Source of the DNA: Martinezella tropici
GTDB taxonomy: Bacteria > Pseudomonadota > Alphaproteobacteria > Rhizobiales > Rhizobiaceae
Assembly (NCBI GenBank): GCA_000799755.1
Contig: JUHI01000006.1
Span: 1-64,000 of the forward strand
Length of the DNA: 64,000 nt
Reading direction: 5' to 3'
Position 1 is the first letter of the stretch; each line of letters begins with the position of its first letter. The notes below the pieces were generated by a model, which worked only from the letters and a program-made list of their open reading frames with translations, was not told the origin of the DNA and ran no database searches. Of the stretch, positions 62,431 to 64,000 are shown piece by piece. The position numbers and the translations under genes are program-made.

Positions 62431-63576
62431 TCAATCGAGAGTCTTGTTCTTCGGTTGGCCGAATGCATAGTCGGTGACCTTGGGCAGCAGGATCTCCCTG
62501 CGATAGTTTGGCGGCTTGTCGCCGACAGATGCACCGGCATTCAGGATCGCGGCCTGATAGTCGTCGGCGAACAGCGCATAGGGATAGGGCGCATCGATGG
62601 CGGTGACGCGATCGAGTTCCGCGCGGAATTCAGCCGGGATCTCAAACTCGAGCGCGGCGAGATTGTCGTCGAGTTGCGAAAGCCGGCTGGCGCCGACGAT
62701 CGCCGCAGCGACCCCCGGACGGTTGACGCACCAGTTAAGCGCCACCTGCGCCATGCTGCGCCCCATCTCGTCGGCGACCCTTTCCAGCACGGTGAGGATG
62801 CGCGTATTGCGCTCGGTGAACAGTCCGAGGCCGCCGCCTGATGTGTCCTGCGAAAGCCGTCCCCCTTCAGTCGCGCCGGGGCGATATTTTCCGGATAGGA
62901 GCCCCATGGCAAGCGGGCTCCAGGCGGTGATGCCAAGACCGAGCGTCTCAGCGAACGGCACGAATTCGTGCTCGATGCTCCGCTCCACCAGCGAATAGGG
63001 CAATTGCAGGCAGATCGGCTGGGTGAGCGTGTGCGCTTCCGCCCATGTCTGGGCACGGGCTGCGTACCAGCCGGGCACGTCCGAAAGCCCGGCATAGCGG
63101 ATCTTGCCGGCACGCACGAGGTCGTCGAAGGTCCGCATGACTTCTTCAGCCGGCGTCATGCGATCCCACGTATGGAGAAGATAGAGATCGATATAGTCGG
63201 TCTTCAAACGCTTCAGCGACGCATCGACGGCCTGCATCATTGCCTTGCGGCCGTTTCCGCCGGCATTCGGGTTACCAGGAGACAGGCTGTTGGAGAACTT
63301 TGTGGCAATCACGACTTCATCACGCAAGCCCGCTTCTGCCACGAAGCTGCCGACAAGCTTTTCGCTCAAGCCGCCGGCATAGGAATTGGCCGTGTCGATG
63401 AAGTTGCCGCCCGCTGCGATATAGCGCTCGAAAATCGACCGCGCCGTCTCTTCATCCGCGCCCCAGCTTCCACCGATGCCGCGAATGCCGCCGTTGCCGA
63501 ACGTCATTGTGCCCAGGGCCAGACGGCTGACACGCAGCCCCGAGCGTCCAAGCAGATAATATTGATCGACAGACAT
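62431..63576 (-). CDS. Aldo/keto reductase
   Basis: The start is ATG 63576 (MSVDQYYLLGRSGLRVSRLALGTMTFG), giving 381 residues; codons upstream are not family-like. The barrel has the catalytic Asp/Tyr region FIDTANSYAGGLSE, Lys in VIATKFS and DYIDLYLLHTWD. The NADP-binding end follows (AAIVGASRLSQLDDNL). It reduces a carbonyl or oxidises an alcohol; the substrate is unknown. It lies between the racemase-like gene and the flavin oxidase in one minus-strand series. Confidence 0.9.
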   Translation of the reverse strand: MSVDQYYLLGRSGLRVSRLALGTMTFGNGGIRGIGGSWGADEETARSIFERYIAAGGNFIDTANSYAGGLSEKLVGSFVAEAGLRDEVVIATKFSNSLSPGNPNAGGNGRKAMMQAVDASLKRLKTDYIDLYLLHTWDRMTPAEEVMRTFDDLVRAGKIRYAGLSDVPGWYAARAQTWAEAHTLTQPICLQLPYSLVERSIEHEFVPFAETLGLGITAWSPLAMGLLSGKYRPGATEGGRLSQDTSGGGLGLFTERNTRILTVLERVADEMGRSMAQVALNWCVNRPGVAAAIVGASRLSQLDDNLAALEFEIPAEFRAELDRVTAIDAPYPYALFADDYQAAILNAGASVGDKPPNYRREILLPKVTDYAFGQPKNKTLD

Positions 63577-63605
63577 GGCTGCTCTCCCGGTCGAAGCTGC
63601 CCGCG

Positions 63606-64000
63606 TCACATGCTGCCGGCATAGGGCCGACGAGCGATGCTCTGCTGGACGTAGTTGATCATGGTGATGAAGTCGAAGACGGGGCGGCCCGTCGCGGCCT
63701 GGACGGCATGCGCATAGGGCGGCAGATCGCTGCACTCCAGAAGTATGGATCGGACATGAGGATGTTCCTCCACCAGACGGCGGGCAACACGCGTCACCTC
63801 GCGCTCAATCTCGGCCGAATCCAGCGTTCCCTTTTCTTCGAGGATAGCCTGGCGAAATTCCGTCTGATCCTCCATGCCGGCGATCGCAAGTGAAATGCCG
63901 TCCGGCACATTGCAGGCCGCAAAATGTCGGGGCGTCAGCCGCGATGCATTGGCTGTGATGACGCCGACGCTACCGCCGCAAAGCGCGTGCATGAAGGGAA
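63606..64000 (-). CDS. Aspartate/glutamate racemase-superfamily protein, N-terminus beyond the window
   Basis: The frame is open to the right edge, so only the last 130 or so residues are seen. It has VGVITANASRLTPRHFAACNV and LLECSDLPPYAHAVQAATGRPVFDFITM, with the second catalytic Cys in LLECSDL, as in hydantoin/Asp-Glu racemase-like proteins. The first Cys region would lie outside. Its operon neighbours are an aldo/keto reductase and a DadA-type oxidase, so racemisation of an amino-acid-like substrate is possible. Confidence 0.75.
   Translation of the reverse strand, partial: PFMHALCGGSVGVITANASRLTPRHFAACNVPDGISLAIAGMEDQTEFRQAILEEKGTLDSAEIEREVTRVARRLVEEHPHVRSILLECSDLPPYAHAVQAATGRPVFDFITMINYVQQSIARRPYAGSM

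Noticed and set aside
1..64000. CRISPR arrays, rRNA, integrase, plasmid replication or conjugation genes
   Set aside because: No evenly spaced direct repeats and no protein of those families were found on either strand.

Overview
The window reads as accessory, catabolic DNA of an alphaproteobacterium of the Rhizobium/Agrobacterium group. The protein families, the high-GC codon use and the density of solute importers all fit that group. There is no rRNA, no convincing tRNA and almost no core gene, so a megaplasmid, chromid or chromosomal accessory region is likely. That placement is inference. The only mobile-element trace is the 3' end of an IS5-type transposase at the left edge. Three gene scraps (a lolD start, a folD start and an unidentified open frame) mark older rearrangements.

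Left end (1-3.7 kb): sparse, regulator-rich DNA with a transposase remnant, an XRE regulator, a LuxR-type receptor without a nearby luxI, and a LysR regulator. Two matching 18-bp dyads lie between the XRE and luxR genes.

3.8-10.2 kb: a tight seven-gene operon of metallo-beta-lactamase-fold hydrolase, two permeases, binding protein, ATPase, HAD phosphatase and HD hydrolase. It looks like an import-and-hydrolyse module, perhaps for a phosphodiester.

10.3-15.1 kb: a branched-chain-amino-acid-type importer with a fused LivM-LivG subunit. It diverges from an RpiR-led operon (15.3-20.4 kb) encoding an isochorismatase-fold amidase, a glutamine-synthetase-like ligase, an N-formylglutamate-amidohydrolase-like enzyme and a class III aminotransferase.

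20.7-30.8 kb: a spermidine/putrescine-type importer, an aldehyde dehydrogenase, an enolase-superfamily enzyme, a MocR/GabR-type regulator and a GMC oxidoreductase. Two 12-mers shared by two promoter regions tie the importer and the enolase/dehydrogenase operon to the MocR regulator.

31.1-35.9 kb: a LysR-type regulator with two winged-helix domains faces an operon of an aromatic-amino-acid/histidine ammonia-lyase homologue (with an altered MIO triad), a UbiD-type decarboxylase and its UbiX prenyl-FMN synthase. A deaminate-then-decarboxylate route is implied. This is the most unusual system in the window.

36-38 kb: a stray lolC-type permease gene followed by a broken lolD start.

37.8-54.2 kb: a galactose/galactonate island with a GntR regulator, CUT2 sugar importer, aldose epimerase, GMC oxidoreductase, D-galactonate dehydratase (dgoD), short-chain dehydrogenase, LacI regulator, GH2 glycosidase and a CUT1 importer without its own ATPase. 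Together they could take up and cut a beta-galactoside and oxidise galactose to 2-keto-3-deoxygalactonate. The kinase and aldolase for the last steps are not here.

54.8-64 kb: a C1/N-methyl module on the minus strand (dimethylglycine-dehydrogenase-like flavoenzyme, EtfBA, PurU, truncated FolD) with a divergent GcvA-like LysR regulator. It is followed by a DadA-type flavin oxidase, an aldo/keto reductase and a racemase gene cut by the window edge.

Several binding-protein genes are followed at once by a stem-loop, a recurrent layout in this window.
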